Positions 8,352 through 16,476 of a stretch of DNA of 32,721 bases are shown one piece after another (the stretch's first letter is position 1; each line of letters starts with the position of its first letter). The translations under genes were made by a program, and so were the position numbers. Below the pieces are notes generated by a model. The model searched no databases, was not told where the DNA came from, and was given only the letters and a program-made list of their open reading frames with translations. The DNA lies in assembly GCA_020629375.1 (NCBI GenBank), contig JAHDDK010000044.1, positions 1 to 32,721 of the forward strand, read 5' to 3'. Source of the DNA: Acidimicrobiales bacterium (GTDB lineage: Bacteria; Actinomycetota; Acidimicrobiia; Acidimicrobiales; SHLQ01).

Positions 8352-8410
8352 GCTTCAACGGGTCGTTTCGAGACAATCTGCCAGTCGACCCCTGCCGTTC
8401 GGCAGTAGCG

Positions 8411-9382
8411 CTACAGGACGTCCATTCCGGCGGCGATCATGACGGCCTCGACCCGATTACGGGCACCGAGCTTTTGGAGTATCGATTCCATGTACGCCTT
8501 GACCGTTCCGTGCGCCAGATAGAGCGTGTCGGCGATCTGCGCGTTCGTGGCACCCGTCGACGCGAGGCGAATGACTTCGGTTTCGCGCGGCGTCAGCGGC
8601 GAATCAAACGATGGTGCTCCGACGGCGAGCTGGAGGTCGTCGCCGATCGACGCCTGGGCCTCGATGGTCTGACCGAGGAGTCGGGAGGCCTTTTCGACGA
8701 TTGCAGGGTCCGCATTGGGGTCGCAGAGAATGTCGCGAATCCCATCGACGAGCGCGCCGAGGTGCGGGTCGATCGCGTCACGGAGTCCGGCCAGGACCTG
8801 GTCGCGCGCCGCATTCGCTGCCTCTTCGCGCATCACCCGAGCCCGGTCGGCAAGCGACATCGCCAGGGACGCGGCATGCATCACGTCCATCACTTCGGTG
8901 ACCGCCGCGTCGCTGAAGCTGAACTGGCGACGAAACCCGACATACGCGACCCCGACGAGTTCGTCCGACACGACCAGCGGCACACTCAGAAGTCCGCGAA
9001 CACCCTCTTGTTCGACTTCGGCATCGTGCTCATGGGTGATCTCCGTGGACCGCACGTAATCCTCGACAGCGCTCGGCGCCCCGGTGGCGAGCACGTGTCC
9101 TCCGAGGCCGTTTCCCGACTGGACCCGCATGCCATCAAGTGACCCCGACCGGGCTCCCGACACGGCCCCCAGCGTCAGCACCGCGTCATCGTCCGCGAGT
9201 CCAACGAAGCCGACATCGGCATCGAGGATCGTCCGAAGGGGTGAGCCAATTGCGTTGGCTACTCCGTCATGACTCAGATCGGCGCAGAGGTACCCAAGCC
9301 GGTCGACGCTTGCCGCGGCCCGCGACGGATCAACAGGTTGACCAACGGCGGTGTCACCGCTCGAGTCGTCCTCTTCGACCAC
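8411..9382 (-). CDS. GAF-domain LuxR-family transcriptional regulator
   Basis: Cytoplasmic sensor-regulator, 323 residues. Residues about 35-180 fit a GAF fold (LRTILDADVGFVGLADDDAVLTL, GNGLGGHVLATGAP, GVRGLLSVPLVVSDELVGVAYVG). A linker helix follows. Residues about 263-320 are a LuxR/GerE helix-turn-helix (LTPRETEVIRLASTGATNAQIADTL, GTVKAYMESILQKLGARNR). GAF-LuxR proteins of this build are common in actinobacteria and sit near fatty-acid or aromatic-acid genes. It lies immediately upstream of the ligase-liv operon on the same strand, with a 135-base gap, so it may control that operon. The start is GTG at 9382; no clear ribosome site is seen, so the start is uncertain. A small hairpin (8392-8405, 6-bp stem with 2-base loop) follows the stop. 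Confidence 0.9.
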   Translation of the reverse strand: MVEEDDSSGDTAVGQPVDPSRAAASVDRLGYLCADLSHDGVANAIGSPLRTILDADVGFVGLADDDAVLTLGAVSGARSGSLDGMRVQSGNGLGGHVLATGAPSAVEDYVRSTEITHEHDAEVEQEGVRGLLSVPLVVSDELVGVAYVGFRRQFSFSDAAVTEVMDVMHAASLAMSLADRARVMREEAANAARDQVLAGLRDAIDPHLGALVDGIRDILCDPNADPAIVEKASRLLGQTIEAQASIGDDLQLAVGAPSFDSPLTPRETEVIRLASTGATNAQIADTLYLAHGTVKAYMESILQKLGARNRVEAVMIAAGMDVL

Positions 9383-9416
9383 GAACTGAAGCGTAGACGT
9401 GCAAACCGATTGAGTG

Positions 9417-10427
9417 TCAGCTGGCGTCGTCCCAGATGCGTTTCGCGTTGTCCATGAAGTTGTTCAGTGCGTCGTTGACGTACTGGTCGCTGTCCTCGAA
9501 CACCTTTCCGGCCTTTGCCGAGAAGTGCTTGCCAGCAGACGCCCAATCGATCGCAGACGAGTACGGTTCGCCGCGTCGCGGGTAGACACCCGAAAGGATG
9601 TCCTCGTAGTCGCCGCCATCAACCCAGTTGTGCAGTTCGGCCACCCGAATGACCGGGAAGTCATGCGACCGGCCAAGCGTCGCCATGACGCGGTAGTAGG
9701 CCGCGAGCCCCTCGAGATTGCGATACTCCTCCGCCTGCTCGACGAACGCCTCGACACTGAGCTCGTCTCGGCGACCGCGGATCCCGCCAGCCATTGCGCA
9801 GTGAAGACCTTGAGCAGACTCGAGTTCTTGTACGGCGAGCAACCCGGCTCGGTCGCAACTGATCTCGGCCTTTCGGCTCCATTCGAGCAGCGCCAACATG
9901 ATGGGCAATGCCGCCTGACCAACGACCGGGTTGACGCGGCCAGACAGCATCAGGAGCAAATTGAGAAGCGTTCGGTACAGGGCGTGTTCGCTCATGATGT
10001 GACCGACCTCGTGGCCGAGCACGACCTCCACCTCCTGGGGTGAGGCGATCTCGATGAGGCTCGAGTTGAGCACGATGAACGGGTGGTCCATGCCGACGGC
10101 CCCGGCGTTGGCGATCGGGGTCTGGCTGATGAAGAGCGGGGGCACGTCCGTGTCCAGAACCTCGCAGACGCGCACGAGACCCTCATGGATCTCGGGGTAC
10201 TGGCGAGAACCAACCTTCACCGAGGCTGCTGTGTAGATGGTGTTGATGTTCTTCTCGCCAAACATGCCGACGAACTTCCGAAGCAGACCATCGAAGCCCG
10301 GGAGCTGTTTGAGCGATCCCAGCGCAGCACGATCGGTCGGATGTTCCCATGCTCGCGGACTGATCTCGTCGAGGATTCGCCGGCCGGAGGGATGGAGGTC
10401 GAGTTGACGGGGTTCGATCGCCGTCAC
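9417..10427 (-). CDS. M48-family zinc metallopeptidase
   Basis: Predicted peptidase of 336 residues. The zinc-binding HEVGH motif is at residues 139-143 inside a hydrophobic helix (VEVVLGHEVGHIMSEHALYR), and a downstream EISCDRAGLLA supplies the third-ligand region seen in M48 proteins. After the motif, LLNLLLMLSGRVNPVVGQAALPIMLALLEW may be one or two membrane segments. The C-terminal third (YEDILSGVYPRRGEPY to the end) has no motif I recognise. I take GTG at 10427, one base after the upstream gene's stop (TGACGTG), so the two genes look coupled; another GTG at 10454 would overlap that gene. There is no strong ribosome site at either. Substrate unknown. Confidence 0.87.
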   Translation of the reverse strand: MTAIEPRQLDLHPSGRRILDEISPRAWEHPTDRAALGSLKQLPGFDGLLRKFVGMFGEKNINTIYTAASVKVGSRQYPEIHEGLVRVCEVLDTDVPPLFISQTPIANAGAVGMDHPFIVLNSSLIEIASPQEVEVVLGHEVGHIMSEHALYRTLLNLLLMLSGRVNPVVGQAALPIMLALLEWSRKAEISCDRAGLLAVQELESAQGLHCAMAGGIRGRRDELSVEAFVEQAEEYRNLEGLAAYYRVMATLGRSHDFPVIRVAELHNWVDGGDYEDILSGVYPRRGEPYSSAIDWASAGKHFSAKAGKVFEDSDQYVNDALNNFMDNAKRIWDDAS

Positions 10428-10428
10428 G

Positions 10429-10665
10429 TCACGCCCCAGGGCCGAGGTTGGCACGGGCGATCAGATACACCCCGCCGATGATGGCGAACACGCCGACGGC
10501 GAAGGCGATCGGCGAGAGAACTCCACCGATCACCCAGATCGCACCGACGATGTGGCGCACGATGAACACCAGGACGAGGCCGACGACGAGCAAGGAGACT
10601 CCGGGCCGATTCATGAATGTCTTCATGCCCAGATGATCGGTTCGTCCGACCTCCGACCTGACCAT
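10429..10665 (-). CDS. Small membrane protein, hypothetical
   Basis: A 78-residue protein with two hydrophobic segments, VSLLVVGLVLVFIVRHIVGAI and LSPIAFAVGVFAIIGGVYLI, separated by a short loop. A start at an internal ATG (MKTFMNRPG) would give 65 residues and a more usual N-terminus for a two-helix membrane protein; neither start has a strong ribosome site. It is read just ahead of the M48 peptidase with a one-base gap. It may be a partner or membrane anchor of that peptidase, but this is inference from spacing only. I know no family for it. Confidence 0.65.
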   Translation of the reverse strand: MVRSEVGRTDHLGMKTFMNRPGVSLLVVGLVLVFIVRHIVGAIWVIGGVLSPIAFAVGVFAIIGGVYLIARANLGPGA

Positions 10666-10736
10666 CTTCGTGCAATTGGCCGCAATGGCGTCGACCGGGC
10701 CGAGTAACTGTCAGAGCTGATCGCCAGACTGGCCGT

Positions 10737-11522
10737 GTGCGCATCGTCTCGTGGAACGTGAACTCGATTCGGTCTCGTCTTCCGTTGGTCGAAGCGCTCG
10801 TCGAGGATCTCGAACCCGATGTCTTGGCCCTCCAGGAGACCCGATGTTCTGATGCGCAGTTTCCGCACCGAACGTTCGAGGAACTCGGGTACGAATGGGC
10901 CCACTCGGGTGGCGCGCACGGCCATGCCGGGGTCGCGCTGCTGAGCCGTCGCGGACTCGACCGTGTCCAATGGGGTTTCCACGGCGAACACGGCCCGCCG
11001 TTCGATGAACCTCGACTCGTCTTCGGCGACGTCGATGGGATCCGGATCGGATCGGCCTACGCCCCCAACGGCCGCAAATACCGCTCGGCCGAATGGCGCC
11101 TCAAACTTGCCTGGTTCGCCCTGCTGACCATCGAGGTCGAGCAGACCCTTACCGTCGACCCCGACCTGCTGATTCTCGGCGACCTGAACGTATGCCCAGC
11201 CGCCATCGACCTCTGGAAGCCGATCCAGGGCAGCCGCAACCTGACGAGTGTCGACGAGCGCCAGGCTTTCGTTCGCCTCTGCGAGCCTGGCCTCGCCGAC
11301 GTGGCCCGAACGCTGCATCCCGCCGAGCCGGGGTTCACGTGGTTCTCCCACAACGCCGAGCAGCTCGAACGCGGGCTCGGATATCGGCTCGACTTCGCCC
11401 TGGCTTCGGAGAGCGTTGCCGCCCAGACGCGAACGTGCCGGCCCGACATGCGGTATCGCAAGTCGGACCGGCCCTCGGACCATGCTCCACTCGTCCTGGA
11501 GCTCGGGGTCAGCCCACCTTGA
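10737..11522 (+). CDS. xth: Exodeoxyribonuclease III
   Basis: DNA repair nuclease (AP endonuclease and 3'-5' exonuclease) of the EEP fold, 261 residues, normal length. Catalytic motifs are in order: WNVNS with N7, LQETR with metal-binding E34, GSAYAPNG with Y108, GDLNV with D149 and N151, and SDHAPL with D248 and H249. These cover the known active-site set of E. coli ExoIII-type enzymes. The start is GTG at 10737 (GTGCGCATC); the family N-terminus matches directly, so nothing upstream is needed. It is transcribed away from the small membrane protein gene across a 71-base gap. Its end overlaps the convergent WXG-type gene by 14 bases. Confidence 0.96.
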   Translation: MRIVSWNVNSIRSRLPLVEALVEDLEPDVLALQETRCSDAQFPHRTFEELGYEWAHSGGAHGHAGVALLSRRGLDRVQWGFHGEHGPPFDEPRLVFGDVDGIRIGSAYAPNGRKYRSAEWRLKLAWFALLTIEVEQTLTVDPDLLILGDLNVCPAAIDLWKPIQGSRNLTSVDERQAFVRLCEPGLADVARTLHPAEPGFTWFSHNAEQLERGLGYRLDFALASESVAAQTRTCRPDMRYRKSDRPSDHAPLVLELGVSPP

Positions 11523-12003
11523 TCGTCTGATCTGCGGCTTCGAGGTTCGTCCGCATCTGATCAGCGGCCGTGGCCAGTTCGCCGTATCGCTCGTTCACCT
11601 GGTTCATGACATTGCCGAAACTCCCGCTGATCTCATCAACGAGGGCCTGCGCCCGATCGACAAATGCCGTCTGCTCGGCTCCGAGCGCAGTTGCCGCCTG
11701 CTCCAATACGGTTCCGACCTGGCCCTCGAGTTCTTGCTTGATTGCGATCGCGTTGTCGCGCGACTGACCCTGCCAGTCGGTCGCCTCGAGCTGGCGGTGC
11801 GAAGCCGCAATGTCTTCCTTGAGGTCAAGCGCAATCTGGTTGAACCGGGTCATGAGTGCGTCGGTCGACGTCTTGATCGCGACGGCGAGTTCGTCACCGG
11901 CGTTCGTGCTGTCCTTGGTCGTGTCGAGCGCCTTGTCCGCCGACTGCACGAGTCGCTTCGCACTCTCGGTGATCTGATCGAGGTTTCCACTGATGATGGC
12001 CAT
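11509..12003 (-). CDS. WXG100-like helical protein, candidate type VII secretion substrate or partner
   Basis: A 164-residue protein without signal peptide or membrane segment, predicted almost entirely alpha-helical (rich in A, Q, E, D, few prolines). A W-x-G motif sits in the middle (ATDWQGQSRD, W77 and G79) with long amphipathic helices on each side, the layout of a WXG100 helical hairpin. It is longer than the usual 100 residues, and I see no clear C-terminal YxxxD/E export signal. It is encoded 213 bases downstream of an EssC-like ATPase gene on the same strand, which is why I read it as part of a type VII-like system. The start is ATG 12003, preceded by GAAAGG at normal spacing; an ATG six codons upstream lacks one. 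Function unproven. Confidence 0.72.
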   Translation of the reverse strand: MAIISGNLDQITESAKRLVQSADKALDTTKDSTNAGDELAVAIKTSTDALMTRFNQIALDLKEDIAASHRQLEATDWQGQSRDNAIAIKQELEGQVGTVLEQAATALGAEQTAFVDRAQALVDEISGSFGNVMNQVNERYGELATAADQMRTNLEAADQTIKVG

Positions 12004-12017
12004 GACGAATCCTTTCA

Positions 12018-12087
12018 GCATCTTTGATGCATTTCATTACCTTCGGTTGCATCAGGTAATCACAGGTGTTCCCTTAATGCAACTCAA
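12018..12087 (-). promoter_or_regulatory. Candidate promoter with nested inverted repeats upstream of the WXG-type gene
   Basis: On the minus strand TTGAGT (12082-12087) and TGTGAT (12059-12064) have a 17-base spacer and match the -35/-10 consensus at four of six bases each. GTTGCAT (12046-12052) and ATGCAAC (12077-12083) form an inverted repeat bracketing the boxes. ATTACCT (12036-12042) and AGGTAAT (12054-12060) form a second one, and GCATC/GATGC (12018-12030) a small stem next to the ribosome binding site. The stretch is also AT-richer than its surroundings. The rest of the gap to 12216 shows nothing else I can name. Confidence 0.4.
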
Positions 12088-12216
12088 GGGCACGAAACGT
12101 ATCGAAACATACGAAATGGCCCGAAGGGTGCTCTGCACGCGGCATCGGCACGGGCGCGCGAAGTCCCATACGCCGCCACGCCAATCAGGCAATCCGTCGA
12201 CGCAGTTCGCGCTGGA

Positions 12217-15200
12217 TCAGCGAGCGACCTGGATGACCGACGACACGCCGCGGCCGACGAGATGACCTCGCCCGACGATGTGGACCGGCTCAAGATCTCG
12301 AGGCAAACGGGCCCCGAGCAGCTCGCCATCGGCCGGATCCGGCTGGAGGAGGACACCGATTCCGCCTGACGCCAGGCGTCGCGCCCAATGGCCGTAGGTG
12401 CGGCGAAGCGTCGACGACGATCCGGCAACCACGAACGTGACGTTCGGACGCCCATCGGCAATCAGCCGTTCGAGACCGGACACACCGTCGATACGTTCAG
12501 CATCGTCGATGAGCACCAACCAACGCCGCTCGTCGCTTCGAGCGAGTTCGAACACGGCACCCAGCCCCTCGGGCGCACCGATTGCGTCGAACCCGTCCTC
12601 GGGGCTGAGGTGGTCCTCCGCCTCCGGGCCGATGCCCACGATCACCAACGCAGGATCGGCGCCGCGAGCGACCCGAGCGATCGTTCGCAACGTGGTCGTT
12701 CGCCCGCTCTCCCCCGGCCCCGAGATGAGCGCATGTTCGCCCGCACGCAAATCAAGAACTGCAGGTCCACGATCGTCGTCGCGGATCCCGATCGGGAGGC
12801 TGAGGGCGGCCCCGATCGTCGCAGCAGGAAGCTCATCGGCGCCAACCGTCTCGGCCAACAGGTCGACGAGCGGGGCTCGCTCCGGAGGTGCCCCACGGTC
12901 CGCCGGCGCCGTCGGTCGTGCGACGTGCATCACGACTCCGCTCGGTGCGTGCACGACGCGGCCGGGTCCGAGCGACGGAGGGAGATCCTTCGGACGGAGC
13001 CCAAACGCACCCACGTCGGTGGTGTCGGTGAGCTGATGAATCAGGGCATGTCGGCTTGTGCCTCGGAGCGGTCGGGGCAGCTCCCCATGACTCGCTGCTC
13101 CGACTACCAGCGTGATGCCGAGGCCGGGTCCGTCTCGCACGACTCGGGCGAGGAGCTCGCCGTTCGGTTCGGCCGATCCCGCAGATGCGGCCTCCACGAA
13201 CGCGCCGACCCCGTCGATCACGGCGAAAATGGGAGGCTCGAGGGCGATCGCTGCCGACGGCAGGACTTGGCGTCGCTCGAGTTCTCGGCGCAGCACCGTC
13301 AGGAGCCGCTCGTGGCGGCCATCTCCGGGGCGAATGATGCTTGCGAGCCCGTTCTGGGCGTGGGAGAAGGCATCGGCGCCGGCGTCGACCGCGTAGACCC
13401 ACGGTGACGATGGATGATCGACAAGCTGAGCCGCGATGGAGCCGAGGGTCGTCGATACGCCGGAGCCGAGCGCTCCGAGCACCACGAGATGTCCGTCGTC
13501 GAGAGGCCACTCCCACGGTCGCTGCGCTTGCTCGGCCGGATGATCTGCCAGTCCGAGCGCAACGCCGTCGCCGGGGTGTCGGAGCGTCGAGAGGTCGATA
13601 TTCGTCGGGAGATCCGGTAGCCACGGTCGACGGGGGGCCGGAAGGCCGTCGGCCGCCCTCGTGATCGCGTCGACGATCAGCGAGAGCTCGGCGGGCCCGT
13701 CCGCAACCGAGGTCGTACCGACCGAGGGACCCGGTGCTCCCGAACCGAGCGGGACGGGCGCGACACGAACCGTCGACTCGCCGGTCGACTTGGGGCCGGA
13801 GACATACCCCGCCTGCACGGCCTGGAGATCCGACGCACCGAGCCGAACCCAGCATCGTCCAGGCCGATGCCTGGGGATGTCCGCTGCGGCGCGGTCGTCG
13901 ATCACGTCCATGCTGTCCGCCCGGTCCTGGACACGGAGCGCCACGCGCAGATTCGTGTTCGCTCGAATATTGGCGTCGACGGCCCCGCTCGGACGTTGTG
14001 TCGCCAAGATCATGTGGACCCCAAGACTGCGGCCCCGCTGAGCGATGCCGACGAGCGCCGCCATGAACTCGGGTAGTTCAGCTCGCAACGTTGCGAACTC
14101 ATCGATCACGACCACCAGTCGGGGCAACGTGACGTCGAGTGGCAGGTCGCCGATGCCCGACACGCCGGCTTCCCGGAGGACGAGCTCGCGATGATGAAGT
14201 TCGGCATCGAGCGACGTGAGCGCACGACTCGCGAGATGCCCATCCAGATCGGTGACCAGGCCAACCACGTGTGGAAGGTCGGCACACACATCGAACGCCG
14301 CGCCGCCCTTGTAGTCGACGAGCACGAAGACCACGTCGTCAGGACTCTGCTCGATCGCCATGCCAGCCACCCACGTCCGGAGTAGTTCGGACTTGCCGGC
14401 ACCAGTGGTTCCGGCGACCAGGCCGTGAGGTCCATCGGCCACAAGGTCGAGCGTGACCACGCCGCTTGAGCCGATGCCGAATGCTCCTCGGAGGTCGCCA
14501 CGACTGCGATGTCCCCAGGATTGACGGATCATCTCGGGATCGAAGGCGGCACCACCGAAAAGCCCCGAAGCGTCGATGGCGGAGGGCAGCGACGCTTCCG
14601 CCTCTTCGACGTCGGGGTCCTCCCATCGCGCCATCGATGCGGCCAGTCGCCACGCGAATTCGTCTGTCGCCATATCGGCGACGAAGGCGACGGACTCGTC
14701 GAGTGTTTGGGTGTCGGACATCATCGAAACCCCGGAGGCGTCCGAGCAGCTGATCACGGACCGAACGGTCGAGGGCAAGTGGTCTCGCTCTGTGGCCAAC
14801 ACGATTCCGGTTACGGATCGGTCCGCGAGCTCGAACAGGGCGCGAAGATCGCTCCCCCGTCGATGCAACAGGTCGAGATCATCGATGATCACGACGTCGG
14901 TCGGGTGGGTCGGCTTGTCGCCACCGACGGTCAGGCGACTTACCGCCCACGCGGTCGCCGCATCGCCGGTCAAGACGCGCGTTCCGCCCGCACTTGTGGC
15001 GGTGTGCGGCACGAGCGCAGCCCACTCCCACTGGGCTGCACGCTCGGGTCTCGTGATGACCGTCAGGAGGAGATCAGCGGGACCGTGCATCGCGATCAGC
15101 TGCAGGATCGCCGAGCGGGCGATCGCCGCACCATCCGTGTCGTTGGCGACGATGCCGAGCGGTCCGTCGGCGAGATCCACCAGGACAGGAATCACGAGAT

Positions 15201-16335
15201 CGTCGAGCTCGGACACCAGACCCTGGACTTCATCGTCAAGCTCCTCGTCCATCGAACGGCCATCGGATCCGACGAACTCTGCGACGAGTGCGTCCCGCCG
15301 GTAGCCGACGCGGCAGGTCCAGGCGTCGTCATCGGCGGGCCGACGTTCCCACAGACGGTTGGATGGCGTCGAGACCCGTCGCTCGACTTCGACCAAGTCC
15401 GGACCAATCGCCCGCAGGCGCGCAGATCCGAGCTGTTGGCGCTCGATGAGTTCTCGCGCAATGCGCGACATCGCGGCAGCCCGGGTCTCGGCGTCGTCGG
15501 CCTGGGCCTTCTTCTCCTTGCGGCGTGCGGACAGGTAGTTGGCGATGGCCATGACCGGCGACAGGGCAGCGAAGATGGCGTACTGCCAGCGCCCGAGCAC
15601 GAGCACCATGACCCCGGCAAAGATGATCGGCACGATGATGGCGGCAATCGAGATCGCCGGTCGCTGACGGTTGGCCGCAGCGGGCGGACGACGAATCGGC
15701 TCTGGCGTGGGAGGCAGAACACTCCGCGGCGGCCGGTTGAAGAGAATCCGGCCTCCCGGGCCCGCAAAGCGAGGATGGGTTCCGGTCGGGCGATCGTCGG
15801 CGTGACGGGAACGAACGGAGATGGCGGTCGAGCCGAGTTGCACCTGTCGGGACTGGTCGGCGCCGTCGAGGCGCACCTGATCGTGGTGGACGTCGTCGAC
15901 GACAACGCCGTTGTGAGACCCGACGTCGTCGATGATCGCACCGTCCGGCGTGCCCGTGACGACCGCGTGACGTGCGCTCACCGACGGGTTGTCGACCACG
16001 ACGACGTTGTCGACGGACCGGCCGATCGAAAGGGGGTGCTCGGTGACGAGCGGGGCCCGCTGACCTGCGTGGGGGCCTCCGACGATGACGACCTCGGTCA
16101 TCGGTGCGTCGGTTTGGTGGTCGCTGGGGATCTCATCAAGACGGACGGTCGAACCTGAGACGAGATCGAGTTCATCGAGAAGGTCGTCGGGAATGACCCG
16201 CTCGCCGTCGATGGACACACCGTCGGAATCAGCAGAAGCTCCGAGCGCGACAAGGAGTTGTGCGACGGTCGTACCCGGGTCCGCCTCGACATCGACGAGG
16301 GTTCGGCCGGATCCGCGTTTGACGATCAGGCGCAT
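12217..16335 (-). CDS. EssC/EccC-like FtsK/SpoIIIE ATPase with ubiquitin-like and FHA domains
   Basis: Large membrane ATPase of 1372 residues, built like the motor of type VII secretion. Residues 1-67 resemble a ubiquitin-like (YukD/EccD N-terminal) fold. Residues about 82-175 are an FHA domain (IGRSVDN, SARHAVV, VGSHNGVVV), which in this family binds phosphothreonine. Two membrane helices span about 227-268. Three FtsK/SpoIIIE ATPase modules follow. The first has an intact Walker A (GTTGAGKS, about 640) and Walker B (VVVIDEF, about 740). The second and third have degenerate loops, GALGSGVST (about 951) and GPGESGRTT (about 1205), where K is replaced by V and R. Firmicute EssC has FHA plus three modules; mycobacterial EccC lacks FHA, so this is EssC-like. 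The ATG at 16335 follows GGAGGTGAG. No EccB, EccD, EccE or mycosin gene is nearby. Confidence 0.9.
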   Translation of the reverse strand: MRLIVKRGSGRTLVDVEADPGTTVAQLLVALGASADSDGVSIDGERVIPDDLLDELDLVSGSTVRLDEIPSDHQTDAPMTEVVIVGGPHAGQRAPLVTEHPLSIGRSVDNVVVVDNPSVSARHAVVTGTPDGAIIDDVGSHNGVVVDDVHHDQVRLDGADQSRQVQLGSTAISVRSRHADDRPTGTHPRFAGPGGRILFNRPPRSVLPPTPEPIRRPPAAANRQRPAISIAAIIVPIIFAGVMVLVLGRWQYAIFAALSPVMAIANYLSARRKEKKAQADDAETRAAAMSRIARELIERQQLGSARLRAIGPDLVEVERRVSTPSNRLWERRPADDDAWTCRVGYRRDALVAEFVGSDGRSMDEELDDEVQGLVSELDDLVIPVLVDLADGPLGIVANDTDGAAIARSAILQLIAMHGPADLLLTVITRPERAAQWEWAALVPHTATSAGGTRVLTGDAATAWAVSRLTVGGDKPTHPTDVVIIDDLDLLHRRGSDLRALFELADRSVTGIVLATERDHLPSTVRSVISCSDASGVSMMSDTQTLDESVAFVADMATDEFAWRLAASMARWEDPDVEEAEASLPSAIDASGLFGGAAFDPEMIRQSWGHRSRGDLRGAFGIGSSGVVTLDLVADGPHGLVAGTTGAGKSELLRTWVAGMAIEQSPDDVVFVLVDYKGGAAFDVCADLPHVVGLVTDLDGHLASRALTSLDAELHHRELVLREAGVSGIGDLPLDVTLPRLVVVIDEFATLRAELPEFMAALVGIAQRGRSLGVHMILATQRPSGAVDANIRANTNLRVALRVQDRADSMDVIDDRAAADIPRHRPGRCWVRLGASDLQAVQAGYVSGPKSTGESTVRVAPVPLGSGAPGPSVGTTSVADGPAELSLIVDAITRAADGLPAPRRPWLPDLPTNIDLSTLRHPGDGVALGLADHPAEQAQRPWEWPLDDGHLVVLGALGSGVSTTLGSIAAQLVDHPSSPWVYAVDAGADAFSHAQNGLASIIRPGDGRHERLLTVLRRELERRQVLPSAAIALEPPIFAVIDGVGAFVEAASAGSAEPNGELLARVVRDGPGLGITLVVGAASHGELPRPLRGTSRHALIHQLTDTTDVGAFGLRPKDLPPSLGPGRVVHAPSGVVMHVARPTAPADRGAPPERAPLVDLLAETVGADELPAATIGAALSLPIGIRDDDRGPAVLDLRAGEHALISGPGESGRTTTLRTIARVARGADPALVIVGIGPEAEDHLSPEDGFDAIGAPEGLGAVFELARSDERRWLVLIDDAERIDGVSGLERLIADGRPNVTFVVAGSSSTLRRTYGHWARRLASGGIGVLLQPDPADGELLGARLPRDLEPVHIVGRGHLVGRGVSSVIQVAR

Positions 16336-16476
16336 CTCACCTCCGACTCCTTCTCGCGAGAGTAGAAGCGCGACGGGGCCCGATCGTGGGCCCACCGACT
16401 CAACCGATGTCGGCTGCCGCGGATGAGCTCCGAAAGACCATGACGTCGCCCGGGCCGGAATTTGGGCCGCGGACGG

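Noticed and set aside
7742..9142. 466-codon plus-strand frame spanning the ligase and LuxR genes
   Set aside because: It crosses two well-supported minus-strand genes and their gap; a shadow.
14509..16158. 549-codon plus-strand frame opposite the EssC-like gene
   Set aside because: The minus strand carries FHA and ATPase motifs over the same bases; the plus reading is low-complexity Asp/Arg/Val.
11509..16335. Complete ESX-type type VII secretion locus
   Set aside because: Neighbouring genes are exonuclease III and an RNA methyltransferase; no EccB, EccD, EccE, mycosin or PE/PPE-like gene is within the window.
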